DNA from: Anthopleura xanthogrammica
Taxonomy: Eukaryota > Cnidaria > Anthozoa > Actiniaria > Actiniidae
Length of the DNA: 64,000 nt
Assembly (NCBI GenBank): GCA_964019055.1
Contig: OZ025211.1
Location: forward strand, 4,417,835-4,481,834
Direction of reading: 5' to 3'
The notes below the pieces were generated by a model that ran no database searches, was not told where the DNA came from, and worked only from the letters and a program-made list of their open reading frames with translations. Within the stretch, counting starts at the first letter, position 1. Every line of letters starts with the position of its first letter. Made by a program: the position numbers and the translations under genes. Positions 1-12,515 of the stretch are shown piece after piece.

Positions 1-840
1 GTACGTATAAACCTATAGTTCTACATTCGTTATAAAATCATAAATAATTAATGAGGGAAAACACAAAAGAAATCAGTTGCCCAGGAGCTGTAAATCTGAT
101 AAAGAATTGTCCTCATTTGCATTCAACTTTAACATGGATTTTCAAACTCAAACTCACTCTAATCTCAAAAAAAACAACATGAAATAATACTCCTAGAGAC
201 TTGAAGGAACATGCAATGTTCATGTTGGATCTGTATGGGCTTTACACTAGCTCTCGCCCTTGTAAATAACCATACATATCAGATGCTCATATTGTATATT
301 TCAAATATATTACGTATTCTAATAATAATACAAGCATAATCGAAATGGTTACTAAATATTTCTGATACAAAGGAAGCATTTGGATATAATAGAACATATG
401 AATAACACAAAACAAACATATCTATGATTCACAACGTACGTATTTTGTACATATATCAACATAATTATGTATCCAATCATATAATACATAAACCTTAAGT
501 TAGATAAACGAAAACTTTAGCACATTTAAACTGTCATATGGTAATTATAGGAGTCAGTTAGAGCTTTTTTCTGGTTTTTATATCTTCCATCAACTTCTAT
601 ATATATAACTTGTGTGCCCTCTTACACATTTTTGGCTTTGACATACATCAAAAAAATTCTTTACAAATAAATGGACAGAAGCCAAAAATGTGACATGTTA
701 GATGTTGTCAAGCAGCCTCAATGATGATTTTAACAATCTTTATTGAGGATACCAGAAGTGTATTACAGAAAAGTGCTCCATAAACACATAAAACTAGTTT
801 TAAAAAATTAACTGCAAACAAATAAAACATGTAAGGATAC

Positions 841-2857
841 GGAGAAGGTTTCAACACGTGCCCAGAATGCCTCCTTGCTTCTTGGTTGGCACATAGATGT
901 TGATGGCAAAGAATCAACCTCTGTCTGCTGGTTACTGTTGGGTTATAAATACAACATTATTAGTCTAACAGTTAACAACTAATTTGTATGTTTTTTGACC
1001 ACAATAGAGCAATAAAAATTACATCAAAAAATAGAGAAGTATAGCAAATATATCAACCATCAATTTTATCAAACCTTGAAACAACCTCTAGCGTGATCTA
1101 AGCCAGGGAATGGAAATATAACTCACAGATCAAACCCTGGAACAACCTCTTGTGTGATCTAAGCCAGGGAATGGAAAGATAACTTACAGATCAAACCCCA
1201 AAGCAATGTTTTGGCTGATCTGAGCTAGGGAATAGAATAACTTGCAGCTCAAACCCTGAAACAACCTCTGAGCTCATCTAATGGAAATATAACTCACAGA
1301 TCAAATGATTTACTATTTAGCATGTTGGTAAATTTTTAAAAGATGATGAGCACAGATATTTTTATATTCTTAGACTTGTATATATTCTGACTTAATTTTT
1401 TTATCAAAATTTATTAACACGGCCAGACTGTAGGGTTTATTCTAATTTTCTTGTGAGCAATATATTATTTTAAAATTCTTAATCTCTTTTTCAGATGAAT
1501 CCGAATAAGTAGAATTTTTAGTATTGTTATTTATTATTACACTTTATTAAAAATATATTAAGAGTTACCTTGTCAATGGTTGTCACGGCAAAAATTAATT
1601 TCAGTCTTTCTTAGGCTTAAAAATATCTCCATAATTTCTAAATATAAAAAGAGACGCAGTGGAAACAGCAGTAGCTAGGCATTCAAAAAGCAACATTATG
1701 TCATTGTTAAATATATTTGTACCCATGGTGTATTTTTAAAAAGCACTGAGCAGCTGGTTGGAGCAAAAAAAATTATGAACAAAGCCCTTTCACCTGTCAA
1801 ATCCAAATATAAAATAGAGAGGGCTTTAGAACATTTTGAAAATTAATTCTGACAACTGATCATTGACATACCAATCAAAATGTTTGGTTCAAAATTAAGA
1901 ATGTGTATTTTAAAGATCAATATGGATGCTTGGAACTTCCTAAATGTCCATTAGAATGGAGTTCTTGATGTGTGCGTATTCACATGATTTATCAAAGAAA
2001 AGCCAAGTTTTTTTGGAAGACTATATTTGAAAAGATTTTGATAGCTACATTTATAAGCCCATATGTACAATTTACGCTCACGATCATATTTTTAAAGATT
2101 GAAAGTTAAGATAAGATTAATAGTTTTTCTAAACTAAAAATTAAGGTAGATGTGAAAGATTTAGTGGCAAAAAAAATAATAATAAAGAATATATTGTAGA
2201 CAATGTGTAGAATGAGACGACGCAAATGTAATTAGTCTAGTAGTGAAGACAAGACAAGACTCTCAAATATTTACTCGTAGGTCCATTGATTATTTCTAAC
2301 TTGATTCTCGTATTCCCATACTCCAGCGATCATTTTTTCCGTGTTTTACAAAGCTAAAATATCAACTACATGCTATTTCAGTTTAGTGAATTTATCTCCG
2401 CAAATCATTACGAAACACTTGAGATATTAGAAATTCTTGGTCGTACAGATCGATAGAGATCGCTTATCGCGATCACGAAGTCTTCACGATGGTGCTTCGA
2501 AGACCAAAGCGACTGTGATTTCACGACATCAAAAATACGAAGCAAATTCTAGAATAAAACCACCTCGAAGCTATGCTTCATGGTTCTTTTAACACAGACG
2601 CCGACCAACGTTGCTTCTTGTCTTTATCCGAACTATAAGAGGAACTTTATATTGACGTCAGTTCGCAACGAAGATTTTTATCAGACGCTCTTTTAGTGAA
2701 TAAAGAACCTCAGAATAGCCAAGGATGGGTTTGATGTCAATCCTAAATCATTGCGCATTGCTTGGGTATACCTGTTTTCTTGTTTAACGTCAGATGATTG
2801 TAGAAAACTTAACAAAAGTGTCTTGACTCTTCGAGGAGTGCCTTCCACGGCCGCCAT
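841..2857 (-). CDS. ZC3HC1: ZC3HC1/NIPA homologue, first coding exons (partial, runs off left edge)
   Basis: In vertebrates ZC3HC1 (NIPA) is a nuclear protein of the nuclear basket, with a C3HC zinc finger. Exon 1 (2857-2772) has a textbook Kozak start, CCAAGATGGCGGCC, and begins MAAVEGTPRRVKTLLLSFLQ, then a donor AG|GTATAC. The EGTP-R/K-R/K segment matches the N-terminus of the family. A second exon (about 924-841) contains STSMCQPRSKEAFWARVETF followed by Ser and a donor GTATCC; the SKEAF..RVETFS motif is the conserved entry to the family's BIR-like zinc domain. The phases of these two exons do not join directly (exon 1 ends two bases into a codon), so I infer at least one unseen short exon between them. 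The zinc-binding exons would lie left of position 1. Confidence in the family rests mainly on the RVETFS exon plus the EGTP start. Everything else in 1-2771 appears to be intron. Confidence 0.62.
1076..1312 (-). repeat. Divergent SINE-tail tandem repeat in ZC3HC1 intron
   Basis: About four diverged units of the AAACCCTGAAACAACCTC / CTAAGYCAGGGAATGG type (read on the plus strand) lie here, each roughly 55-60 bp. They match the tandem tail of the tRNA-derived SINE at 5144-5620, in the opposite orientation. No tRNA-like head is seen beside them. Surrounding intron sequence from 1 to 840 and from 925 to 2771 shows nothing else I can name. Confidence 0.7.
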
Positions 2858-3074
2858 CTTGGATTTCAAATGAATAACACCGCTGACACATAGCGACCAA
2901 GGAAATTCCTGGTTGATATTTCCTCAGGGGTCCCCATGGGAGTAATTTTGGTCGTCCCGTACGTCCTGATCCGGCTTTGTTAATGAATTTTTTTTTTTTT
3001 TAGATGACATTCATTCGTTCGTTCGTTTCTTTGTTTGTTGGTTGGTTGGTTCGTTCGTTCCTTCATCCATCTAC
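2858..3074 (-). promoter_or_regulatory. Presumed 5' UTR and proximal promoter of ZC3HC1
   Basis: This short segment separates the ZC3HC1 start codon at 2857 from the CATC array. It holds the paired motif GGAAATTCC / GATATTTCC and an oligo-T run at 2989-3001, but no TATA box. It is called by position only. The microsatellite must lie within the promoter or immediately beyond it. Confidence 0.35.
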
Positions 3075-3810
3075 CCATCCATCCATCCATCCATCCATCC
3101 ATCCATCCATCCATCCATCCATCCATCCATCCATCCATCCATCCATCCATCCATCCATCCATCCATCCATCCATCCATCCATCCATCCATCCATCCATCC
3201 ATCCATCCATCCATCCATCCATCCATCCATCCATCCATCCATCCATCCATCCATCCATCCATCCATCCATCCATCCATCCATCCATCCATCCATCCATCC
3301 ATCCATCCATCCATCCATCCATCCATCCATCCATCCATCCATCCATCCATCCATCCATCCATCCATCCATCCATCCATCCATCCATCCATCCATCCATCC
3401 ATCCATCCATCCATCCATCCATCCATCCATCCATCCATCCATCCATCCATCCATCCATCCATCCATCCATCCATCCATCCATCCATCCATCCATCCATCC
3501 ATCCATCCATCCATCCATCCATCCATCCATCCATCCATCCATCCATCCATCCATCCATCCATCCATCCATCCATCCATCCATCCATCCATCCATCCATCC
3601 ATCCATCCATCCATCCATCCATCCATCCATCCATCCATCCATCCATCCATCCATCCATCCATCCATCCATCCATCCATCCATCCATCCATCCATCCATCC
3701 ATCCATCCATCCATCCATCCATCCATCCATCCATCCATCCATCCATCCATCCATCCATCCATCCATCCATCCATCCATCCATCCATCCATCCATCCATCC
3801 ATCCATCCAT
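3075..3810. repeat. Perfect (CATC)184 microsatellite
   Basis: 736 bases of uninterrupted CCAT/CATC repeat, which is exactly 184 units with no interruption that I can see. It is preceded by degenerate related tetranucleotides (GTTC, GTTG, TTCA) from 3004. All long open frames here (SIHP or WMDG repeats, both strands, several frames) are consequences of a 4-base period without stop codons and are not genes. It occupies most of the 1.1-kb spacer between ZC3HC1 and the end of DD3-3 copy A. Confidence 0.98.
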
Positions 3811-3944
3811 TTTCCATTCACGATGAAGACTAAATGCACAGATTTGTTTGCTTTCATTTATTTAATCATCTAAACTACGCTACAGGGAAAACATTGCATT
3901 CCTTATATATCCGGTCACCATAGCTAACAACCCAAGTGGTCCTG

Positions 3945-6900
3945 CTAAATAACTACTATCTTGGCCTTTTGACTTCTGTTAGTGAAGTTGTTATTCCTGG
4001 TTGACATGTAGTAGTATGTTCCTTTGCCTTTCACTGCACGTGGACCAAGATCAAAGTATGTCCCTGCATCATCGAGCTGCTGATTTTCACCACCAAAATG
4101 TTCTGAAAAATTCAAATAAATGAAAGAATATTATCTTTTACTTTATTCTATTGATCATTATGCTTTTCTTTACAGAGGACCATGCTTTTAACACAATGAC
4201 ATGGGTGAACTCGGTCAAATACAACTCATTCCCAAGAGGTTTGAAATAGAAAACATGCATTCAAATCAAAAGTTGGAGCTAGAAAGAACGGCGATGAACT
4301 ACCACATATACTAGGACACCTTGCAAGTATAATAGTAACAAGTCGAGTGCCTAAAGCATTCTTTATCCTGAGACAAGCGAACAATCTTCCCTAAGAGTCA
4401 ATACACATTCTCTTAAAAGCTTAGAAAGAAACAGACATGCATTGGTTTCAACTAAAGTATTTCTAATGTCGGGCTCCAAGGCTGAAGATCAAAGCAAGAC
4501 TTCTTTAGGGACGTGGAAGATTTGCGTTTCTAAATCTACCTCCACACTTTACTTGGAAAAGACAGTTTTCTTGTAGATATAGTCTCCAAGAAAACGAGAA
4601 AGAGTGTATTTTATCATTAACTCACGTGGGCTTAATATTGCAAGAGAAGTCTTGTGAGCAAGAGAGAACCCAAGGAAAACAGCATCTTTGATGTTCTTTG
4701 GATAATTTCGTCCCAAATGTCCGTAGGTATTTGCGTGTGACACGCCCTCTGAGTAGACAGGATCAGCCAATGGGAGCACGTTGTGCCTGTCACTACCTTG
4801 TCGACCTTCGCCAGCGTTATTGTTAGGGTTACTGTTGGATCCAGTCCACCTGGAATTAAAAGAGACGGGTTCAAGCAAGAGATTATGAAGAGAGCACATC
4901 TCCCATATATAGGTCTATCCCCATGAAAATTATTTGAAAACCTATTTTTAGCTGCGCGCGCAGCCTACTTAATCAGGAATCCCATGATAAAATTGCCAGG
5001 CTGCGCGCGGAGCTGCTTTGACGTCACGTGCAAGGGGTCTATATGCCGGTGCACTGGTCAGACACAAAACATTACATCGAGGCTGTTTTGTATTGCGCGA
5101 CACCGGGCGCAATATATCTTGTCATCTGACGGTTATCTAGTCAAGGGTGGCGTAGCGGTAGTGTATTCGCCTCTCACCTCTGGGGTACGTCTCGGTTTCG
5201 ATTCCTGAACTATTTGCGGCATCACATGTGAGTAAAGTTTGTTAGGTCTCTCCCTTGATTCGAGGGTTTTTCTTCGGTTTTACTCCCTCCGCAAAATCTA
5301 ACACACTACTGAAGTTGGTCTTGATTCCAATTCGATCTGTGAGTTAGCTGTGCCCTGACTTAGATCAGTCCAGAGGTTGTTTCAGGGTTTGATCTGTGAG
5401 TTAGCCATGCCTTGACTTAGATCAGTCCAGAGGTTGTTTCAGGGTTTAATCTGTGAGTTAGCCATGCCCTGACTTAGATCAGCCCAGAGGTTATTTCAGG
5501 GTTTGATCTGTGAGTTAGCCATGCCCTGACTTAGATCAGCCCAGAGGTTGTTTTAGGGTTTGATCTGTGAATCAGCCATGCCCTAACTTAGATCAGGCCA
5601 GAGGTTGTTTCCCGGTATTCAAGCTGTTTGTTACTTACTGGAAATGCACGTAGTGTCTTTCAGTCATGGTCAGTGAGTTCGGCACAAAGTCATATTCTGT
5701 TGAAGGAAAGACTTGTACAATGTTTCCTCGTTTTCCTCGGACATTCACGTTATGGATGCTTGCCCCTCGGAGCATTCCTGGTCGACGCCGAATGGCGAAG
5801 GTATGAGATCTGAAAAAGATGAAAAATAGTGTCATAAATGTGATACGATACGATATACGATATGATACGATACGATACGATACTAGTTTATTCCAATGAA
5901 TATCCTATTACATGGCCTTAGCTTGAAAAGTCTTTCTTTCTCCTGAGAATTGCTTGAATGTAATGACAACTTTTTACCAAGCTAAAATTTGCGCACTAAT
6001 CCAAATTTGAAAAAAAAACTTAAAGTAATACCAGACGCTTTAGAAAAAAAGCATAATTTACAGAAAGGGTTGTAGCTAGGATTCGCCTATTCGTTGTTGC
6101 TCGCTGGTTTTTTTCCGTCCGATAATTGCCCTAAATTTACAATGACCTGATCACGACTTATTTACGTTGGCAAGAACGATAGAAATTCAGGCCGATAAAT
6201 CTTCTTTCGTTCGGGATATTTAGTAAAATATTTAGTTCACACTTTTCACTAAGCCAAATTTTATTGGGATTTCATTTGTTTTGCTGCTATTTCCCTCTGG
6301 CTACCATGATCCTTAGCGATAAAACAATAGATTGTGTTGATGTGACGTCATAGTAAAATATAGGGCAATTAACTCTGAATGCGACGTATCTTCAAGAAGA
6401 ACGTCATAGCATACCAACTAGTGCACGTGAAGGTGCATACTGACCTGTCCTGGAACGTTCGTGCATCCTGATTAGTGTTGATCTGAATCTTGAGTCTGAA
6501 TCCAGGGACATCCTTGAAGATTCTAACATCAGGATCATTCCTGTAGTAGTATCCACGAGCCCTTGCTTCCCTTACTGTGATTGGCAGGTTGTATTTCGTA
6601 TGGTAGTAAATTCTTCGACCATTCAAGGCGGAGTTGACAGCGGGATCCCAGCCATCGTACTCGCCAGCTGTGATGTTGTACCTTAAAATTAGTCGAGAAA
6701 GTCCTAAAGTAAGTGAATATTCTTGCACCGTTGATTACGTATTACACGTTGATTACGTATTACACGTCGCGCAAAAAAGCGCAGCATGCAACACTTTTGC
6801 AAATTACAGCACAATATTATCCCATTCTGTGATTTGCAAGAGAAACTGAAAACCCTTAACCGATCAAACCAGGTGCTCACTTGATTTGTTCGGTTGGCTG

Positions 6901-9900
6901 TCATAAGTGTTGCCAATTTCCAGAAATCTCTGGAGAACCCCTAAAAAGGAACGTCATAGTGTAGGCTATAGTGACGCGGAACGTCGGTACCGATGCTTGT
7001 AGAGATTCCATGCACCTATCATGTTGCAAACGCTTAATCGAGGGCGGTGCTTAAACGAGTAAATACAGTATTGCGTATAAGTCTTACACTTTTGGTGTAA
7101 GCTATTTTCTATTTCATCTCTGGAACGCCAGATGCACGAAAGCTGCTTGTCTAACAGATTATTCTGTTTAATTTCTAGCTTATACTATGTAATAATACCT
7201 TATCCTAAAGACGCATTGCTCATGTGGAGTGTTCGGGACTACCCAATCATAACTCATGAACTCTCCACCCTCTACGTTGCCTTGGTGATTGTCACGTGAC
7301 CAGATGGATTGCTTGCAGTCTGGGGCAGGTAGTCTGTGTGAAGACATCCTTACCCATTGTGCTGGTGTTCCTTGGTCTGTGTTGGGATACTTTACAGCCT
7401 TGTGGATAATATGTGCAGACAAGTAAGTTATATCCAGTTATTTCTATGCGATTCGGGGATGGATCTGAGGTTGGTAAATATGAGTGAGAGCCTTGGATAG
7501 GCCATTTGCATGACATAATCACGTGATTAAAAATTTGGACTTCCTTTATTAAGAATATCTTTTCCTGGGTTAATGATGTCATGACCAAAAACGTTTTCGA
7601 AATGATATTTTTTCCTTGTGACATGCTTTTGATCTCAATATACTGAGTTCGTTTGCCAGTCGACAGAGCCATTCCCAAGGGACCTTGGACCGAAATGATT
7701 CGTTATTAAGTGACATATCAGCACGTGACTGTTTGATACAAAGAGCCTATTCCAGTCTAATCCAAGAATGAAGATAGACTTCACAAAATTATGTTTACTC
7801 TTTTGAGACTTTTCTTTATCCTACTTAGTCGTGTCAAAAAAATAGAATGTATTGATCGTATGTATAAATCCTTAATTCTCTTCCATATGCCTGTCATGTC
7901 TTACCTCACAGGCCACTTTGTTATTCGGTATCCTGAAGTTTGGTTGTGCCTTTTTGAGTTCTTTCGGTAAGACGCACTTGTAGCGACCCCTGATGTTCTC
8001 ACTCTCGCGGCGATACATGTCGCATCTTGATGCATTGTTGGTAAAAACTGCAATATCCTGGGGAAATAATGATTCGAGCACCACTTCATTAGAATGTGTG
8101 GTTTCCATTTGTGTAAAAAACTGCTGTACTTTGCGATCATGTCATTACTGACATGTTATTGTGTAAATACACCCTTTTTCTTTTTTTCTTTGGGCGTGTG
8201 ACATCTAAATCATTAAGTTTGGCTGTCCTATCCAACTCATTTGCCATTATAAGCATCAGTAACTCCTTCCTTTCTTCCTTCCTTCCTTCCTTCCTTCCCT
8301 CTCCCACCCTAAAACATTTTGCTCCTAAGTCCTTGTTGGTTTTCAATTTAACTCACATACCCTCCATGGTGTAGGGTGCCAGTAAGGATAGTAATCTCTC
8401 TCTTCAGGACATTCATATCCTCGTCGTTGACCATTGTTGTTTTGTCGCGTGTACTTTGCTGTATCACGATTGCGCAAATTCTTTATCGAAGTAAAATATA
8501 AAAGAGATTAAATTAAGATATGTAAACAAATGTTGTCGAGTTTGGCAGTGGTTCTTCCTCCACTGATTCCGATAGAATTGATAGAAGATCTGCAGGGGGA
8601 GGACTCGGAAAATAGATCTATTATATTTAGCTTGGTCATAATGTTTTCCTATTTCAGACCACGAGTCATTCTCTTGAGAATAAGATTCTTTGTTTGAGTT
8701 ATGCGCATCCATTAAACAAAGAAATGATGCTCTAGGGAATGACACATGATCTGAAATGGGGAAAAATTACGTCCAAGGTAAAGAGGTCTATACGCGCACG
8801 TACAGTAAAAAAACCTTGAAACACATAAGAGTAGCAGCAAGCAAATATACTCAGATAAAACACCGAGTTCTGTAATCGCTCCTAGGCCACACTATTGGAG
8901 CCACTGCTCTATCCCTCCGCCGGCTACACAAGAATTGTTTCCCAGAAGGTCTCCTAAGGTTTTGCATGCGTGATAAATTAAGGGCAACGCAGATATCATC
9001 AGTGAAAAACAAGACTTAAGATAATCCGTATGGTCTTTAGACTAGCTTACCCTATCGGCGATGAATAGGCCTTTGTTTCTTTCTCTGTTTTTACACTCAG
9101 TGTAGTAATCATTATCTTCGTGCATTCCAAACCTAATCAAAAAGAATGTCCCATTACTTAAAATAATTCATTACAATCGTGTGAGAAATAGTAAACCTTA
9201 CTTTCAGAAATGGTGCATCTACAGTTCATCAGAAAAATGCGCGTGCCTTCACTTATCAAATGATCATTTTGAGCAATTTTGACACAAATATAATATCAAA
9301 TCAAGTACCTCAAGTCTGTATTACAGCTTCCATTATAACATCCCTGGTTGTTTTCTGGTATCGTGCTGTGAAGAATAAATTTGCGCTTTAGTTAGGTGAG
9401 TTAGTTCCTACTGTTAGCTGTATGTAGACCAGATTTTGTATAATGTCTGTGAAAATACGGTCGACACGCAACGTGCTGTGGGAACATGAAAAAGCTTTGT
9501 TCAAACATTTGGATTGGCTGAGCAGTAATCTCGCGCGCTATCCAACGGAAGACGTGAATCTGTACCGTGACCTTGTCATGAGCGCAAATGTTTTTATAGT
9601 CGTAAAGAAACTTTTACAGTGTACTCGAGTTCTCACATCTTAATCTTTATCATTACCAGATAATTTGTATTACAGAAAAATATACAGTAGGGATGTACCT
9701 TGCGGTGACGGCGACGGTAAAGACAAGGAATGCGCATTTTAATAGCGCGGTTGAGTTTTTCACAAATTTGAAGTAAAATTCATAATTTACGAGACTTACT
9801 TCGTAGTTGTGCCATCTCGTACCATATCCCCACACATGTACTGGAGTACCAGCTCACAGTGATTATTACGATCATTACACGAATGCTGATTGGCCCTACA

Positions 9901-11137
9901 AAGGAAAATGTGACGAATGAATGCGCAATAACGAAAGACTCATTTACTAAATATCATACGTATCATAGCAACCTATTGAACAGGGTTTCGCTTTTGGTTC
10001 GCCATTTAGGTGCGCTGGCTTTGAATAGATCTTTCCCAAATTCGTTTGGATGAACACGAAACAATGGTTCCAAGTCGATACTGAACATGATTCTTCTTTT
10101 TATCAAGGCCTCGACTTGAAACCATTGTTTCGTTTTCATCCAAGTGAATCCGGGAAAGGTCTATTAAGAATTGATGAAAGGTTTGAAATGATTTCGCAAG
10201 ACTTTTAATTTCGCGCACCATTTTTGTAGGATAATGCTGATCTTTCAGACTTTCTCATTGCAGTGCAGTTATAGATTTGCCATGATTTTGCCACTAATTT
10301 TCGCGCGCATTTGAATGACTCAAGGAGACGTGATTTAGAGATGTATTTGCTCCAGTTGTTACGTACCATTGTATCTGTAGATGTGACCCAATGTAGTAGT
10401 ACAGATTACCTACATTGTGACCACCACGGTTGTTGTTTTGAGAGTCAAAAAGCCTACACACAAAGGAAGCCATGAATGACATATAAGTTATCAGAAAACA
10501 TTAGTACGACTATGTCCGGCAGAGCCAATTATAAACACCACAAAAGCCATCCTTGAGAATTGAGGGTGGTGTAGTGGTAGTACACTCGCCTCTCACCTCT
10601 AGACATGGTCTCGGGTTCGATTTCTGGAATTTACACATGTCAGTAGAGTTTATTAGGTCTCTCCCTTGATTCAAGAGTTTTCGTCCATCGGCAAAAGTGG
10701 TCAAAAGTTAACAAGCTAAACTCCAATTCAGTCTGTGAGTTAGCCTACCCTGACTTTGATCAGCCCAGCGGTTGTTTCGGGGTTCTATCTGGATGTGAGT
10801 TAGCCATGCCCTGACTTTGATCAGCCCAGAGGTTGTTTCAGGGTATCGATAAAATTTGAAGTTCGTTTTGAAGTTTTACCTGTTGGCGTTTTTCCTTGCT
10901 CTTCCTGCCTCATCAAGTCTGTTGTTGCCTCCCCTAAAAGAAATACCGCATAAGAAACAAATAATGTACTAGATTGATTTTCATCAGTGGTTTAACGACC
11001 GTCTTCCTTTGAAGCTTCCCTAGCTGCTGTAGCTAAGTTCACTATAAAGCCTTATAAACGTACCTAGGATTGTGCAGATTGATATCAGCAGAAACAGCAC
11101 ACACCAGCAACAATAGCCCAAGTACTTTACCAGTCAT
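3945..11137 (-). CDS. DD3-3-like secreted protein, copy A (13 exons, 570 aa)
   Basis: Homologue of Dictyostelium DD3-3, a secreted protein of unknown biochemical role with relatives in several invertebrates. Exons (high to low): 11137-11064, 10933-10880, 10453-10367, 9895-9800, 9365-9309, 9132-9051, 8480-8361, 8057-7905, 7398-7199, 6681-6445, 5809-5639, 4849-4626, 4102-3945; all have GT-AG ends and joining phases and give 570 residues. The N-terminus [17 protein letters not shown] is a signal peptide, followed by [10 protein letters not shown]. Family blocks in order: [121 protein letters not shown]. The [15 protein letters not shown] stretch resembles a cupredoxin fold (inference). AATAAA lies at 3857-3862 on this strand. 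Introns hold SINEs, a MITE and hairpins. Paralogue of 16929-23530. Confidence 0.88.
4951..5090. repeat. Hairpin and MITE fragment in DD3-3 A intron 11
   Basis: Inverted arms AGCTGCGCGCGCAGCCT and AGGCTGCGCGCGGAGCT (near 4951 and 5000) are separated by about 30 bp and followed by TGACGTCACGTG. From about 5039 the sequence CACTGGTCAGACACAAA..TCGAGGCTG matches one arm of the foldback element at 25219-25349, so a second copy of that MITE family is broken here. Confidence 0.6.
5144..5620 (+). mobile_element. tRNA-derived SINE with five-unit tandem tail
   Basis: The head GGGTGGCGTAGCGGTAGTG (A-box-like) and GGTTTCGATTCC (B-box) resembles a tRNA, closest to tRNA-Gly-GCC in wording. A body with TTAGGTCTCTCCCTTGATTC follows. 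The tail is a tandem of about five ~57-bp units of the form GATCTGTGAGTTAGCCATGC..TTGTTTCAGGGTTT. It lies in intron 11 of DD3-3 A, antisense to the gene. Other copies: 10556-10860, 12254-12515, 19135-19285, 49803-50063, 50738-50912. Confidence 0.85.
8652..8756 (+). mobile_element. Short MITE, TIR TTTCAGACCAC..TCATT, copy 1
   Basis: Terminal inverted repeats TTTCAGACCACGAGTCATT and AATGACACATGATCTGAAA flank an ~65-bp core containing AGAATAAGATTCTTTGTTTG. The same family occurs at 18591-18802 and, reversed, at 29543-29671. It lies in intron 6 of DD3-3 A. The frame it contributes on the minus strand (8464-8745) is repeat-derived, not a gene. Confidence 0.7.
10021..10165. repeat. Foldback (inverted-repeat) element in DD3-3 A intron 3
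   Basis: Two ~55-bp inverted arms, AATAGATCTTTCCCAAATTC.. and its near complement ending ..GGGAAAGGTCTATT, surround a ~35-bp loop. The arms include ACGAAACAATGGTT and AACCATTGTTTCGT. The structure is that of a non-autonomous hairpin MITE. Confidence 0.7.
10556..10860 (+). mobile_element. tRNA-derived SINE, two-unit tail
   Basis: The tRNA-like head GGTGGTGTAGTGGTAGTACA and GGGTTCGATTTC is followed by the TTAGGTCTCTCCCTTGATTC body and two tail units ending GGGTATCGATAAAATTTGAAG. It lies in intron 2 of DD3-3 A. It has the best preserved A box of the copies in this window. Confidence 0.85.
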
Positions 11138-12253
11138 GTCTGGCCAGCGAGAATAGCTCAAAGAACTTTGGTTCTACAGAATATTAAGCCCTGTCTCTAC
11201 CAGTGTTGTTTCTTCGCCTGAAGCTTAGACCAAATGACCAGCTAGCTCTGGTGACCAATGCTACTTTATTGAGCCAGGAGGCAATTATCTTCATCAAACA
11301 ATCTTTTGTGCTAAATGCACTAACAATGCCATCGACGTGGGAATGGGATTTAAAGCTTTTAAGGATAAAACATCTGTGTACTTGTTGTACAAAAAGCAGC
11401 AAACAAACCTAGCACAATGGAAGTATATTACTTTATGAAGTACGTTTACCTGAAATTCTATTGAATATCAGGAACAGGCATGATAAAAAATATGGAATTT
11501 CGATCGTTCATTTTTGTTCCAAAAATAACACTAAAAAACTGGCATATAGAGGAACGGAAAGAAAGAAAAGTAAAAAGAAGGACTCATGGGCATTTGTTTA
11601 ATAATGCGATGCTTTTATTGATGCATATAGAAATTATTTATAGGACTTTTTTTGAGTACTTAAGGAACCGTATCATTGTTCGAGAGTTAAGAGTTTAGTT
11701 ATCTACGTGTCATTCACTGAAGGAAAGCAAAGTAATTATAACGAATTCGAAGTAAAATTAAAACAAGAAATCCAAAGTTGCACGGCACAAATTAAACAAT
11801 TCTTCTAAGAAATATTTTTTATTGCGAAAGGTGAGAAAATAAGCAGGATAGTGGCAACTGCCTCCATATTAAAAATATCTCAAATGAATATTTACTAAAG
11901 TAAATATACTGACTCATCAATGAAATAGAACATAAGCAAGAAAATAAATATTTAACCTATATGCCATTATGTATCTAAAGTAGAATCTTAGTACACAAAT
12001 GAAGCTGTTACAACATATAAAGAAACACAGATAGAGGAGGAAGAAAATCGGCTTGTTATTGGCTAGCAGTCTTACCATTCATTAAGGGAAACAAAGGGGC
12101 TATTTCTATTGGTAATGAGAAGCTAAGATGAAAGGATTTGTCCCATATCGATGTTTCCTGGACTGCCCTTGACTGGCCAACCTGGTAAACCCATGGCCAT
12201 AAGCCCATAAAACTAAGAGTTTGAAAGTTTTAATTTTTTGAATATTGGGAATC
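11138..12253. other. Intergenic spacer upstream of DD3-3 A
   Basis: This is the 5' flank of DD3-3 A. The motif GCGAAGAAACAA (minus strand, near 11210) is shared with the 5' flank of DD3-3 B near 23555, which suggests a common ancestral 5' UTR or promoter element. No convincing TATA box was found. Open frames on both strands at 11184-11698 overlap each other and have no recognisable family features. Confidence 0.5.
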
Positions 12254-12515
12254 AAGGGTGTTGTAGATGTTAGTAGTGTATGTATTCTCCTCTTATCTCT
12301 GCAGAGGTCTCGAGTATCTTGGGTTCGATTCCTGGGCTTGGTATATTATATGTGAGTAGAGTTTGTTAGGTCTCTAACTTGATTCAAGTTTTTTTCCCGG
12401 TTTCTGCCTCCCTCTGCAAAACCTAACACGCTAAATTTCAATTCTATCTGTGAGTTAGCCATGCCCTGACTTCCAGAGGTCGGTTCAAGATATCGATAAA
12501 ATTTGAAGTTTTTTT
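12254..12515 (+). mobile_element. tRNA-derived SINE, one-unit tail
   Basis: The head TCAAGGGTGTTGTAGATG is diverged, but the B box TGGGTTCGATTCC is well kept. The body TTAGGTCTCTAACTTGATTC and a single truncated tail ending GATATCGATAAAATTTGAAG follow. The shared GATATCGATAAAATTTGAAG-type end defines the 3' terminus of this SINE family. Confidence 0.8.

Noticed and set aside
708..917. 69-codon minus-strand frame at the left end
   Set aside because: It is a different frame over the exon assigned to ZC3HC1; only the alternative frame gives the RVETFS motif and ends at a donor.
2980..3873. Long open frames of IHPS and MDGW repeats on both strands
   Set aside because: They are produced by the CATC tetranucleotide array, which has no stop codon in several frames; there is no gene context.
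5340..5610. Regularly spaced repeats that could suggest a CRISPR array
   Set aside because: The units are contiguous ~57-bp tandem copies of a SINE tail with no unique spacers, in a eukaryotic intron.
8464..8745. 93-codon minus-strand frame in DD3-3 A intron 6
   Set aside because: It consists largely of the MITE at 8652-8756; the similar frame at 29554-29856 is another MITE copy.
8880..8935. tRNA-like sequence (minus strand GGGATAGAGCAGTGGCTCC)
   Set aside because: It resembles an A box only; no B box or cloverleaf could be completed, so it is at most an eroded SINE.
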